Assembly (NCBI GenBank): GCA_037693485.1
Contig: CM075346.1
Location: 54,555,001-54,619,000, forward strand
Length of the DNA stretch: 64,000 nucleotides
Reading direction: 5' to 3'
Origin: Kitagawia praeruptora
Taxonomy: Eukaryota > Streptophyta > Magnoliopsida > Apiales > Apiaceae
Shown: one piece after another, positions 43,107-53,505 of the stretch
How positions within the stretch are numbered: position 1 is the stretch's first letter
Layout: every line of letters begins with the position of its first letter
The notes under the pieces: generated by a model
Told to the model about the DNA's origin: nothing
The model's input: the letters and a program-made list of their open reading frames with translations, nothing else
The model's database searches: none
Program-made: the position numbers and the translations under genes

Positions 43107-44894
43107 ATGGGTTCTTCCGTTTCTTTTCTTTCTTCCAATGGAAGAAGGGAACTTTGTTTGGTCCTTAACTATATGGATTCGGGGGTGGAGTTTGAGCCTC
43201 GGTCGATTACTGTTGATGGTTACCCTCTTAAGTCGGAAAGGGTTACTATTGTGTGCAATGGACGCCATATGTTGGATTCTTTTCCGAATAGAAAAGTTCC
43301 TTTGCGTTATTCTGAGATGTACTGTCGGGAGATGGGTTTGTTGGTTTCTCTCCGTACCTTATATGGTCATAGGGAAAGTGGTATGAAGCTCCGCTTGTTA
43401 TATGCGTCCTGTTCTTCTGTGAGAAGAATGGTGAGTTGTTCGGAGGATGGAAATTTCTCTGATATTGCTGATGTTGACTCAGTTAATGAGTATAAGGACT
43501 TTTCTATCAACAATGGGTTGGTCTTTAACCAATCCTCTCGAGCTATGGATTTTGTCGACAATGGAGGGGTTTTCGGTGACGACCACCAGCTGTTTGATGA
43601 ATTGCCTGTGTGTGATATTGTTAGCGGGTTTTGTTCTGGTGATTTAATGGTTGGACTCACTGCTGAGATAGTTCTTTTTGATGAGATGATGGAGTGCTTT
43701 GTTTCTCACGTTTTAATGGAGGTTGTTCAGGGGTTTAGTGCTATGCTGGTGAGTCTCAATGTAGCTTCATCCCTCTCTGATGAGAGTTCTTTGTTGATAT
43801 TGTCGGGTTTTTGTTTAACAACTTTGGTTGTTAAGGAGATAATTCTCGGGTTCCTGGCCAAGATGAATGGTATAACATCTGACAAGATGTGGCACAAAGT
43901 GTCTTTGAATGATGAGTTATTTGATGGAGATGGAATAAAAAATGTGGTTCAACCTCTGATTGAGGACTGCATGGTGTTCGCTGTGTGTACTCGGCCCTCG
44001 GATGTGGAGCAGGTTTCTGTTCACTATGTGTTTGCCATATTGTCTCATAATGGCTTGTTTGAATTCTGCGAGCAAGCTTCTTTAACTGTTGCTATGATGG
44101 GCTCCCTAACTCCTGTGGTCGGACCTTCGTGTCCTAGATATAAGATGATTGGAATTGATATTGGTTCTAGGGTTCTTCAATTCCCTCCCCTGCAAGCCCG
44201 AAGTGGTATGTGGTTTATGTGCGACCATGCAGGAGCTGCTGGTGATTTTCCTATGCCTGGTCATCCCAGGTACATGCCCTGTATCTTGTCCCTTAAAGAT
44301 GAAGATTTGGAAGGAAGGAGCTCTATTTATGAGCTATATCTGGTTTTAAATTGGTTATTGCAATGCGGTCATGGAATGTTGGTTTTAAGTGTTGGGCTTA
44401 GTACAGAGTATCGAGATTTAGGCTTACTCGATAGTAGTATTTTGCTGGCTTTTGGTTCTTTCAAGAGCGGTACAAACGACATTTGCTGGAATCCAGTTGC
44501 CTCGATAATAGTAGAGGCGGTGGATGCTTGCTGTAGTTGTATGAAGGATGGTAGTTCTAACGTTGTTCTAGCTGCCAATGTTTGGACTTTGAGGTTTGTT
44601 GAACTTAACAAAGGACGAGTTGGCAAGAGTGTTTCTCCCAGCGAGGTTTATGTTTGGTGGAACCTCGTTGCTTTAGATGGGAACTCAAAGGTGAAGCTTT
44701 TGCTTAGGATTCATGCTTATGAACCAGGAGGCTCTGTTTATCTAATTGGGGAAATTGGGAATGTAATGGATTATGCTGGTGCTTTTCCGACGACTTTTCA
44801 TGTGTATGATAGAGCTGGTCTGACTGGAGGTCTCACGCATGAGGGCCAACTGGGTGATGCTATTGCTGTTGCATATTTTTGTATGCTTAGTTAG
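43107..44894 (+). CDS. LT20 ORF, 595 aa, intact beta-type protein
   Basis: ATG 43107 (MGSSVSFLSS), the longest intact single-frame ORF here. No RVxF repeats. It is hydrophobic throughout, with FVSHVLMEVVQGFSAMLVSL and ILSGFCLTTLVVKEIILGFL as possible helices. Later YMPCILSLKDEDLEGRSS, CCSCMKDGSSNVVLAANVW, and near the end RIHAYEPGGSVYLIGEIG, the EPGG motif shared with LT10 and LT23. I do not recognise a fold. Neighbours are other satellites only. It could be expressed from the leader in the source element. Confidence 0.75.
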   Translation: MGSSVSFLSSNGRRELCLVLNYMDSGVEFEPRSITVDGYPLKSERVTIVCNGRHMLDSFPNRKVPLRYSEMYCREMGLLVSLRTLYGHRESGMKLRLLYASCSSVRRMVSCSEDGNFSDIADVDSVNEYKDFSINNGLVFNQSSRAMDFVDNGGVFGDDHQLFDELPVCDIVSGFCSGDLMVGLTAEIVLFDEMMECFVSHVLMEVVQGFSAMLVSLNVASSLSDESSLLILSGFCLTTLVVKEIILGFLAKMNGITSDKMWHKVSLNDELFDGDGIKNVVQPLIEDCMVFAVCTRPSDVEQVSVHYVFAILSHNGLFEFCEQASLTVAMMGSLTPVVGPSCPRYKMIGIDIGSRVLQFPPLQARSGMWFMCDHAGAAGDFPMPGHPRYMPCILSLKDEDLEGRSSIYELYLVLNWLLQCGHGMLVLSVGLSTEYRDLGLLDSSILLAFGSFKSGTNDICWNPVASIIVEAVDACCSCMKDGSSNVVLAANVWTLRFVELNKGRVGKSVSPSEVYVWWNLVALDGNSKVKLLLRIHAYEPGGSVYLIGEIGNVMDYAGAFPTTFHVYDRAGLTGGLTHEGQLGDAIAVAYFCMLS

Positions 44895-45005
44895 GTCTTT
44901 TAATTCTCTGGCGCTGTAATCAAGGTTTCCTAAGTTTTCTAGTTTTATGCTGACTGTAAAGTGACTTAATGATGTTATGTCCTTTGTAATGTTTTGTTGT
45001 TGATT

Positions 45006-45079
45006 TCGCGGGGTATGCCCCTAGACTTGTATCCGTTGTTCCTTTTGGTATAAATTTTTAATTAGCAAAAAAAAAAAAA
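45006..45079 (+). repeat. Family tail (LT20 as example): hairpin, GGTATAAA box, TTAATTAGC, poly(A)
   Basis: CGCGGGG-TATG-CCCCTAG can fold into a short GC stem about 45 bases before poly(A). Next come GTTGTTCC, TTTTGGTATAAATT and TTAATTAGC. There are 25 such tails in the window, at both strands, including LINE-A and LINE-B. It is the best candidate for the site the LINE reverse transcriptase recognises; that role is inference. Confidence 0.75.
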
Positions 45080-45093
45080 ACACCGATAGTACA

Positions 45094-45470
45094 ACCAGGC
45101 CATCTAGAACACGACTTGTTCCAGGTAAAGTTACCATCGCCGCGATGGAATTTGGGATCCAAATAACAACCACCAAGGCCATTGAATTTAACCCCAACAA
45201 ATCCAGGAACCTCTCAACAGAGAGGCACAAATCCATTTTAGACAAGACCCCAAAGATGAGATCGATCTTGACCACGCATATAAGATTCGCTGACACAGAA
45301 CCCATGAAAAAAATCGCAGCTTCTGTACAACAAATATGCACAAGGAGAGTAATCTCCAAAGAATCCGAAATAGATGGCTTAAGAATCCCATCCAAACACC
45401 GATAAGAAATCTCTAAAAGATTCACCAGACCGGAAACAGGACCATCCTCGAAAATAGAGACCGGACCCAT
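45094..45470 (-). pseudogene. LT16 ORF, N-terminal piece
   Basis: ATG 45470 (MGPVSIFEDG), then YRCLDGILKPSISDS and long Ile/Leu/Val runs, cut by LT20 after GLVVLSV. It continues at 42914. No repeats of the RVxF type. Confidence 0.6.
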
Positions 45471-45750
45471 TTGAAAAATAGGTAGTAATAAGAAATATAT
45501 GTGTTTAGGGTTGTGGAGGTAAGAAAAAGGTGGATTAGTGATGGCAATATGGACGGACTGAGTGGAGAAGGGTTTTGATCTGGTTATTTTTTTTGCAGTT
45601 AGAAAGGTTAGAGAGAAGGTAGAGAGAGGTTGGAGAAAACGACTCTCATTTTTCTTAGGCCTATATTTGGATCTATCACCCAGATGGTTGAGCTGGGTGT
45701 CTTCTGTGCTTGCAACTAGAGATCTCCGCTATATTAGCAGGAAGAATTGT

Positions 45751-46154
45751 TTCTTGTTTTCCTTAACCTCATCAGTTCCTTCACACAACACCTCAATGTA
45801 ATCCCACATTTCTTTGGCAGATGTACATGATGCAATGTTTGAAAACAATGACATGTCCATGGAATCAATGATAAGCAACATGAGGTGGCTGTCAAGAGCA
45901 ACCTTCTCCCTTTCTGATTCTGTCCATTTTGATGGATCCTTGGCCTCATAAGATCTTGGGATAGTTGTGGTTCCAACAGTCTTCTCTGGTATCTCTTGCT
46001 GTGGAACAAAAGGACCATTCTTAAGAATCTCAGGATACAAAGGATGAGAGGCTTTGATGAACAACATCATCTTTATCTTCCAGAGGTTGAAGTTATCTTT
46101 GTCAAACTTAGGGACTTTCACCGTTCCTGTAGTCTTTGGTGTATTCAAACTCAT
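45751..46154 (-). pseudogene. Copia gag, N-terminal part
   Basis: ATG 46154, MSLNTPKTTGTVKVPKF, then FNLWKIKMMLFIKAS, WTESEREKVALDSHLMLLI and SAKEMWDYIEVLCEGTDEVKENK. The KF...F..WK.KM start and the W-x-x-[IL]-x-x-x-x-EG-T end are typical of copia gag (DUF4219/UBN2 families). Cut by LT16. Confidence 0.9.
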
Positions 46155-46185
46155 GATCGTTTTTCGGTTTTTGAATAAATAGCCC

Positions 46186-46197
46186 GCTCTGATACCA
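46186..46197 (-). other. Copia primer binding site
   Basis: Minus-strand TGGTATCAGAGC, complementary to the 3' end of initiator tRNA-Met, two bases inside the LTR boundary at 46200. It fixes the element's strand and LTR end. Confidence 0.92.
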
Positions 46198-46199
46198 CT

Positions 46200-47675
46200 T
46201 GTTGAGTATTGAATACGATAAAAGAATACAGAGGGGGGGTGAATGGATTCTTGAACTTTTCTTTGGCTAGAGTCTATGTAGCAAATAAGTGTTTGTGTGT
46301 GTAGAAGTGAAGGTGCGGATAAAGAACAACACAAGACACAGTATCACTTTAATCTAATGTATTATTAGATAAAGGTTGCTACAATCTGTGAATACAAATG
46401 ACAGTATTCTCAGCTTCATTTTTCTCAGAGAGATACAGCTTGTAGTGTATGAAAAACTTGACTCACAAAGTTACAAAGTTAATGACTAAGGAAGTGAGGT
46501 TGTATCCTTATAGAACATGGATACACCCTACTTACTACAAATAAGGTAGCTGAACAAATTACTTTCTAGTCTGTCTATCCTTTTTGAGTAAGTGTCCAAA
46601 CGGTTACAGATTTGACTTTGCAAAGCCTGTTCAGATCCAATTCTTTAGCCCCTTGTCTCTTCTATATCTCTCCAAGCTTCCTTGTAGGCTTTCCAGAGCA
46701 CGTTACAGATAGTGGTCCATAAAGTGCATTGGCTTGTTGCAGGTTTCTGACTTGTACAATTTCTTCAGTACTTTGTCTCCAAGAATGTATTCGAGAAGTG
46801 ACTAAGTAGTTGATTCGAGAACTAGAATTGACTTGATCGATAACTCTAAGTTCTCGAACACTGTTATATTGACATATCGAATTACTTCTCGAATAGCTCT
46901 TTTCTTCAGGATTCCTTGAGTTGTCGAATAGAACACTTGACTTGTCGAATCCTTGAGATATCGAATAGCTTTCTGAGTCCTTGAGATATCGAATGGAACT
47001 TTGACTTGTTGACTCCTTGAGAACTCGAATACTACTTTGACTTGTTGACTTCCTGAGTTCTCGAATAGAGTACATAGACATATCGAATCTCTGAGATATC
47101 GAATGAGATATCGAACAGTGTATTCAGAGATATCGAATAGTGTCTTGAGATATCAAATCCCTGTCTTCTCGAATGCTGGACTTATCGAATAGACAAATAT
47201 ACTTCTCGAATTGGTACTTAGGCAAATTCTTCATTTCTTCAAATCCCAACTGTTATTATTTGACAGTCTTTATCTTCTTGCTTGAGGCATGAACCTTGGA
47301 ACTTCTTTCAAGCATTATTCTAGACTCTATAAGTACAGTTACACAACTAGGATTTGATGCCTACTACAAGTACAATACAAACAGAAGCTCTACAACTAGA
47401 GGTTCCCTCAGTTAAGAGGTCATGTAAGTAATGCAAAGCATTACAAACAATTAGGCTTGTTATTAGACGTATACAGGCATGCCTCTGTAACTAACACTAA
47501 CTTTATTCTAGCAACAAACGGCAAGAGCATTAAATGCAAATTGAGTAGTTACTAATATTGGAAAAACTTTTACTGAAAAGTAGTATGTTAAACAATTCTA
47601 AAATCACATCTGCAGGCACTAGTCATAGAATATAGCACGTAAACTCACACAAGCATGCTGGCAAAATATGTATAA
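46200..47675 (-). repeat. Copia 5' LTR, main part, with TTCGA-type motif cluster
   Basis: LTR 3' end is CAATACTCAACA next to the primer site. The rest continues across LT21 at 53666-53700. No coding sequence. From about 46780 to 47220 there are some 20 copies of an 11-base motif, TTCGAnAnnTC, either strand. Several are TTCGAGAA or TTCTCGAA, which fit the heat-shock element core TTCnnGAA. Confidence 0.85.
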
Positions 47676-47922
47676 AGGAGAGAAATTGAGAATAGAGATG
47701 AGAGTCGGTTTCTCTAACTTCTCTCTAACATCTCTCTAAAACCCTTTCTAGCCGCCACCTAATTTCAACTAAATCCAAACATATTTTCATCAGATCCATA
47801 TATTTCCTTCTTAAATTCACCTTCCCCTTCTTATCTCTCACCTAAATCGCCATATTTCTCTTCTCATCCCTATCCTCTCGTAATTTCTTTTTGATTCTAA
47901 TTTTTTTAAAATTAGAACTCTC

Positions 47923-48884
47923 ATGGTTTCTTTAGATACTGAGATGGGTCTCATATCTTTGGTTAATTTCAAACTGTCTTTGCAACGCTTCTCTGTTGAG
48001 AGGTTGACATCGAAATCTTTGGATCCAGACTTAACAACTTATGTTGTTGAGAGAAGGGTTATTGTTGATGACCAATTGGAGGCCATTTTTGGCATCTTCG
48101 GTAAGATAGAGAAGAACTTCGAGCCTGAGCCACGGTCTTGTGCTAACATTGCTATTGGTTTGATAAATGGTTTCATGTGTGATGCAAGGTCAGACCGTCT
48201 TCGGGATCTGGATTTGCTTTTGGAAGGAACCTCATATTTGAAAGATGAATTTCCTTTGAGCATAGGTGAACTGGGTTCTTTGGGTAGGGATCATTTTGAA
48301 TCTAAGCCCAAGGGTCTGTTGTTTTCTCTAATGTGCGATGCTTCTCTCCAGCTGTCAGATGGGGAGTCTTTCGTCCTCAGCCACGACGAATGGTTTGGGC
48401 ATTTGTTGGTTGAGCCTGCTATTGCTCGCAGATTTACTATTAGGATACTGCCCTTCTTTGATGAAGACAACTTTATCCTGCTAAATGGTGAGGTTCTCAT
48501 ACCTACGCTTACCTTGGTCTGGTTGGGAGTCAAGGGAGAAGATAGTATGAGAGGATTTTTCGCAAGCGAGTATGACTTGTTTGGCCGCTGGTTGAACCAA
48601 GTTATACAATCTCTTAAGGAGATGACTACTGATGTTGAGACTAGTATCTTTATTGGAAAGGATAAGGGCATGGTTGCTGCCCTCCAACTGTTTGATGTTA
48701 TGTCTATTAGTTTTCAGGGCCTCATCCTTGAATCTACTGGGCTTGTGGATTCTTCCACCCGATTGGCTTATAACACCGTGAGGTATATGCTTGATGTTTT
48801 TTCCAATGAGATTTATGGTGCTAAGACATTAATGGTTATGGACAATAAGGTTTTCTGGGGGGTGGTAAAGTACCTAGAAGTTTT
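47923..48884 (+). pseudogene. LT21 ORF, N-terminal piece (MVSLDTEMG type)
   Basis: ATG 47923, 320 codons open to the LT22 site. MCDASLQLSDGESFVLSHDEWF, then FILLNGEVLIPTLTLVWLGVKGEDS, both homologous to LT22. Hydrophobic and acidic. No known domain. Continues at 52734 after one in-frame TAG. Confidence 0.6.
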
Positions 48885-49007
48885 TTTTTTGCTAATTAAA
48901 ATTTATACCATAGGCAAAAGATTACATCTCTAGGGGCATACCCCGCGATTAGTAACACATCTACCTAGCAGAACGACAAAGAAAAAACATAAACAGTGCT
49001 AGATAAA

Positions 49008-50373
49008 CTAGCAATCAACAACATAACACGAACCTAAACAAAATTGACAACTATGCCATGGACTACGGGTAAACCAGCGCACCATCAACACCACAAACAT
49101 CATAACCGAGCCCACTCTATCAATGATGACAGCCACCCCAACAACGAACCGCGAGACATCAGTTCGACCTACAACACCATCTGTTTCACTAATGCCTCTA
49201 ACAAAAGGAGTAAAAGCACTCATCCATTTATAAACGGTCCCCTGCTCCATCAACAGGACAACATTAGAGTTGCAAGAAAGAAGGCCAGCACCGGACCACG
49301 TTTCCATGCTCCACAGAAGCGAAATACCACAACCAGCAGTGATACATGTTCCAATTGAGGGCCTAAATCCCTTGAAGTACCAGTATCCATGACGCTCAAT
49401 ACCTCGCCAATTCACAGGCTTATACCAATCATCCAACTTGTATTTAAACAAGTGGCCATTCAAAGCAAGGGAGACATAGCCCTTAGGCTCCTGTATAGCA
49501 ACAGCAACAAACTGAAAAAGACCTCGAGCACCTGCCCCCCCATGAGCAGCCTCATGTAACAGGAAGGCAGCGACACCATTATCTCTAATCCCCACAAGTC
49601 TGAGCTCATGGGCTGGTAAAAGCTCGCCCACGTTGTAACCATCTCTTAGGCCAGTCGATGTCAACAAATGAAACCCACCAGCATCATAAAAGATGCCCCA
49701 CGACAAGTGATTATTGCCAAATCCCATAATCATGATGCTCAACTGCATTGAAAAAATCTGACTAACATTGTATAGAGCATCAGCAACTCTAACAAACCAG
49801 GGCAGAACCACAATAATCAACATGTCATTATTGAATCCCTCGGAAACCGAAGGAGTAAGATTCTGGCAACCCAACAAACCGAAGTTTTTAGAACACAGAG
49901 GACGAAATCTCTTGAGAAAACAGAGACCCCGAAGAGCAAACTCCATTGCATAGACTAATCCAAAGGAATGCATAACCTGAATGACAGCTCCTTTCCTACT
50001 TCTGACTCTCCAAGAATCAAACACTCGGCTAGGCATCCTGATCAGATTCATAGCAAAAGGAATCGCATACAAAATAGAATCCACAGTAAATTCAAGGAAA
50101 AATCTCTGATTGAAAATCTCCATTCCGGAACCCATAAATCTAAGAGGCCTAGCCTCAAACACCTTCAAGGCAGGAACAACAAGGCCCTTTTCCTTTCCAA
50201 CAACGACACTATTCTCACCAACAACAAACCTTTCCTTAATAGATTGAATAACCTGAATTAAACAGCTGTAATCCATGTCTTCCTCGCTTTCATGTAAGTT
50301 TTCCAGATCACTATCTTCTCCCTTGATTCGTACCAAGACCAAAGGAGGCAAAGGTATGATCACCTTTCCATAC
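49008..50373 (-). pseudogene. LT22 ORF, C-terminal piece
   Basis: Continues from 52084 as VIIPLPPLVLVRIKGEDSD. 450 codons open, with NGHLFKYKLDDWYKPVNW and GYWYFKGF shared with LT12. The end VVLMVRWFTRSP is close to the stop at 49008. Unrecognised beta-type protein. Confidence 0.6.
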
Positions 50374-52083
50374 TTTTTTTTTTGCTAATTAAAATTTTAT
50401 ACCAAAAGGAACAGCGAATACAAGTCTAGGGGCATACCCCGCGAAGTCAACAATCACATAATACAAAGAATAGAAATCAGTAAGTCACCTTACTGACAAC
50501 ATAAACTAGCGAGGTTATCAGTGACCACCCCTAGTCTAAAGACATCAAAATAAGTCTATGTCGGATCATAGGGAAGAGCACTAAGAATTTGCATTCTTAG
50601 CATCATGACAATGATGCTACCCGAACTACATGAGCGCATCAAAACCCAACAGAAGGAACAATCCCACAAACACCCGAGCTGGACAGTATGGTTCCCAAGC
50701 AAGGAACCTCTCCCGTAACCAGGTCGAAGCATGATCACCAAATCAGCACATCCATCTTCCCTCACGTACGACTGAAGAGAAGTCACAGGCAGCAAACTGC
50801 ACTCAAATCCTTCCAAAACCACAACCAATTCAGCATGATATAGCACCCATCTAGAAATCATCAGAATCCTCCATGGTGACCCAAGGAACCCATGAATCAG
50901 CAAGACATCCTGCTCTGGCCCGGGCCAAATGCCCTCACAACTATCAGTTGGCATCAATAAGCCAAGAACCACACCACTATGACCATGCGTCACACAACCA
51001 GTTCCAGTGCTATCAGCACACATTTCGTTCGGCAACTCCAATTTCAAAACCTGCATTTTCAAATAAGACACCAGCAACCTGGCAATATCAAACAAATTAT
51101 TCATCTCAAGCATACCAACACCAACAAAGTAATAAGTGTAACCCCCTGGTTCACACCCAAGTATCCTAAGTATACGCCTCAACATCCTTTCTGTCCCTTC
51201 CAGAACACAACCGCTACTCCTTAAATCATCGAGCAGCTTGTGTTCCTCTAACACAGGTTCAACATTGAATCCATCATCCATAAACAATTTGGGCCACAAC
51301 TTTCCAACCAGCTTTCCCACCAATTCCTTAGAAAGAGACTGGGGTTCCGAGGCCTTCACAGGACTTCCGTCAACCAGTTGGCGGGCGTTCTTCATAAGTT
51401 CCTCTTTGCAAAGAGAAACCTCACCATTTACCACAACATGATGAAACCCACAACCATCCGAGCCCAGAGAGTCGCTATCGTGCAACCTCTCACCGGATTG
51501 AGTCGATTGAGTCAACAAATCCTGCTCCCCATTAACTAACCCAGTAGAAAGACAAGGGTAATAAACCTTGACCTCCGTCGAAAAACTGACCTTCTTCGAG
51601 ACCTGCTCACCCTTAACTAACTCAGTAGAAGGGGCACCGTGCAGACTAGGGTAGAAAACCCTAACCTCCGGAGAGAAGGAGACCCTCTTCGGGCTACTAA
51701 CTGGACTCCCCAACTTAACAATGGGTTCACCCATAAGGATACAACCCCCAACTCTAGGAATCTCCGATACAAGGTTCTCTGAGAAGGTAACCCTTTTCGG
51801 ACTCATCTTCGGTACCAACCCAGCCTGGGTCTTCGCCAACAATCCCCTAGCATCATTTACCAACTCCTTAGAGTCAGCAAGGAGACCAGCAATAGAACTA
51901 CTATTCTCCGACAAAGAAGCATCGGAGAAAGTAACCCTCTTCCGACTCATGAAAGAAAAAGGAAAAGAAATATAGGTGTTTATGGTGTAAGATTAGAAGA
52001 AAGAGATGGATTAGCGATGGATTTATGGTTAGATTGATGGAAAGATGGTTAGATTTAGTTTAGAGAAGAGGCGGCTAGCTAGG
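50374..52083 (-). mobile_element. LT23: satellite with intact ORF, leader partly truncated
   Basis: Poly(T) 50374-50383; 5' end within the leader at GGAACCCTAGC (52083). Diverged TSD ATGGTGAGGT (about 52110) versus ATGGAAAGGT (about 50365), with a segment of about 25 bases between TSD and leader. LT22's frame reads across the site (ILLNGEV / GKVIIPLPP). Confidence 0.8.
50556..51950 (-). CDS. LT23 ORF, 464 aa, four RVxF repeats and beta-type C-terminus
   Basis: ATG 51950 (MSRKRVTFSD). KRVTF at residues 4-8 and 52-56, KRVSF at 88-92, KKVSF at 119-123; the last two are followed by EVRVFYP and EVKVYYP as in LT18 and LT26. The C-terminal half is hydrophobic with LGCEPGGYTYYFVGVG. Open frame throughout. 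It pairs the repeat module with a beta-type end, unlike LT19. Function unknown. Confidence 0.75.
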   Translation of the reverse strand: MSRKRVTFSDASLSENSSSIAGLLADSKELVNDARGLLAKTQAGLVPKMSPKRVTFSENLVSEIPRVGGCILMGEPIVKLGSPVSSPKRVSFSPEVRVFYPSLHGAPSTELVKGEQVSKKVSFSTEVKVYYPCLSTGLVNGEQDLLTQSTQSGERLHDSDSLGSDGCGFHHVVVNGEVSLCKEELMKNARQLVDGSPVKASEPQSLSKELVGKLVGKLWPKLFMDDGFNVEPVLEEHKLLDDLRSSGCVLEGTERMLRRILRILGCEPGGYTYYFVGVGMLEMNNLFDIARLLVSYLKMQVLKLELPNEMCADSTGTGCVTHGHSGVVLGLLMPTDSCEGIWPGPEQDVLLIHGFLGSPWRILMISRWVLYHAELVVVLEGFECSLLPVTSLQSYVREDGCADLVIMLRPGYGRGSLLGNHTVQLGCLWDCSFCWVLMRSCSSGSIIVMMLRMQILSALPYDPT

Positions 52084-52610
52084 GTTCCTAACTTCAGGTA
52101 ACTCACAAGGAATACCTCACCATTTAGCAGGATGAAGATTTCTTCCGCAAGGAAGACCTGCATCCCAACAATAAAGTCGCCTGAAATAGCAACCTCAACA
52201 AACATATCTCCGAAAGGATAACCTTTCGACACACTACAAGAAACCCACGGGTCTTTGGATTGAAACTCAACAGATTCCCAACCCAGAGTACCCAGTTCAC
52301 CTTTTGCCTGTAAAAACCCATCTTCCACATATGAGTTTCTAGAGGCCACCATGAGAAAAAACTCCCCGATAACAAGTACCAGCGGAGTATTAATCTGATT
52401 GAAAAACCCATCTCTCAAAAACTGAGAGAAAACCTCCACAAGTGGAGCCAAACCTAAATAAAACTTAAAAGAAGAAAGAGTAAAGGTGAGAGGGGTGAGA
52501 GAGAAGGTGGATTCATGAAGGTAGTATATAGATCTGATGGTTTTAGGGAGAAGAATAGATGAAACGGGTGGCGGCCGCCTAGGGTTGGCTAGAGAGAAAC
52601 CGACTCTCAT
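52084..52610 (-). pseudogene. LT22 ORF, N-terminal piece
   Basis: No ATG at the family position; the frame is open from the leader's own ATG at 52610 (MRVGFSLANP). Contains GFFNQINTPLVLVIGEFF and FVEVAISGDFIVGMQVFL, then EEIFILLNGEV, homologous to LT21. Cut by LT23. Confidence 0.5.
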
Positions 52611-52733
52611 CTAATATCTGCCAAAGTTAATGGAGTTTCTCAGGTTTTCGGCTGCAAAGGTTTCTAGAGAGAAGGAGGAGTTTCTCTCTCTAGACTCTCT
52701 CTTCACTATATTTCTCTCGTACCTAGAAGTTTT

Positions 52734-53505
52734 CAGAATGCTTTAGTTGGATTTCCTGTTTGTTGTGGGAATTAACAACAGGATTGATGAGGTTTATCGA
52801 TTGGTCGATATTACTATGAATGCTGGCCAGGTGCTTGAGGGATGTTGCAAGGTGTTTAATGCAGTTATAGTAGGAATTAATAATTCAAATTATGTTCTCG
52901 TACTTGACACGACCTGGGGTGGTTGCAATTATGGTGAAGCCGCAGTGCTTAAGGTGGGGGCTGAGAATATCTTCTCGGATGTTGTTGAAGATGTTGTCCA
53001 GGTGAAGGCTTACACTGAGATGAAAATGTTTGTCCAAGTTTGGTGGATCATTCATAATGATGGCAATGTGAGAGAGGTGTTTCATCTACTGTATCCTTTG
53101 GTTCACTGTGGTTTAATTTCTGTAGTGTTTATTGATGGTTATGATGTCGTTGAGAAGGAAAAATTGGTTGTGGACTGGTTTTTGTTTTTGAGTAAGGCTG
53201 GAACAGAAGGTAGTTTAGGGTGGGATTTCAATCCTATCAGGGTGGTCGTGTTTGTGTACATTGAAAACCCGCAGCAAGGACGAAGAGTTGCTTCAACAAG
53301 AATACATGTGGGTCTTGATTTGGTCAAGAATTCGTGGGCAAAGAGGAGGAGCTCCAAATGTTTCTGTTCAATTGTGATAACCTTTATGGGGGTAATGAAC
53401 ATTGTATGGCCAAGGCTTCTTTTGGTCTGGTGGGTAGTTTGGTTGAAGACCCGTTGGGGTATTTTGGTTTTATTTCTTGGCATAATATTTGTACTTGGGA
53501 TCTAA
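52734..53505 (+). pseudogene. LT21 ORF, C-terminal piece
   Basis: After one TAG near 52743 the LT21 frame continues: VVGINNRIDEVYRLVD, CKVFNAVIVGINNSNYVLV, WFLFLSKAGTEGSLGWDF, to TRIHV at about 53310. From there the ending (GLDLVKNSWAKRRS to LGIIFVLGI) is unrelated to LT10, although the 450 bases before are almost identical. Confidence 0.65.

Larger units (their letters stand above)
42915..45079 (+). mobile_element. LT20: full-length satellite with intact ORF
   Basis: Leader GAGAGTCG 42940; poly(A) 45067-45080. Exact TSD ACACCGATAGTACA at 42901-42914 and 45080-45093. Extra segment of about 24 bases that includes an A10 run. Tail of the GTTGATTTCGCGGGG subtype. Confidence 0.95.
34740..45750 (-). 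mobile_element. LT16: full-length satellite in copia gag, carrying LT17-LT20
   Basis: Poly(T) 34736-34755; leader GAGAGTCG complement at 45640-45647. TSD TTCTTGTTTT at 34730-34739 and 45751-45760 rejoins the gag frame (VKENK / ILVTQYEAF). About 100 extra bases (45649-45750) lie 5' of the leader; most match the inverted sequence of another satellite (see findings). Own sequence: 34756-36030, 42295-42914 and 45094-45648. Confidence 0.9.
48885..52718 (-). mobile_element. LT22: satellite in LT21, carrying LT23
   Basis: Poly(T) 48881-48890; leader ATGAGAGTCGG complement at 52600-52610. Exact 15-bp TSD GTACCTAGAAGTTTT at 48870-48884 and 52719-52733. The 108-base segment 52611-52718 beyond the leader contains the start of a different satellite leader (GAGAGTCTAGAGAGAG, CTCCTCCTTCTCTC). 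Confidence 0.92.

Noticed and set aside
45006..45079. tRNA- or 5S-derived SINE identity for the short copies (LT5, LT11).
   Set aside because: They are pure 3' ends of the larger satellites; I saw no pol III A/B boxes or tRNA-like head.
1893..53505. Host protein-coding genes for the long hydrophobic ORFs.
   Set aside because: No introns, promoters or known domains; each lies between a satellite leader and tail and recurs in several copies.
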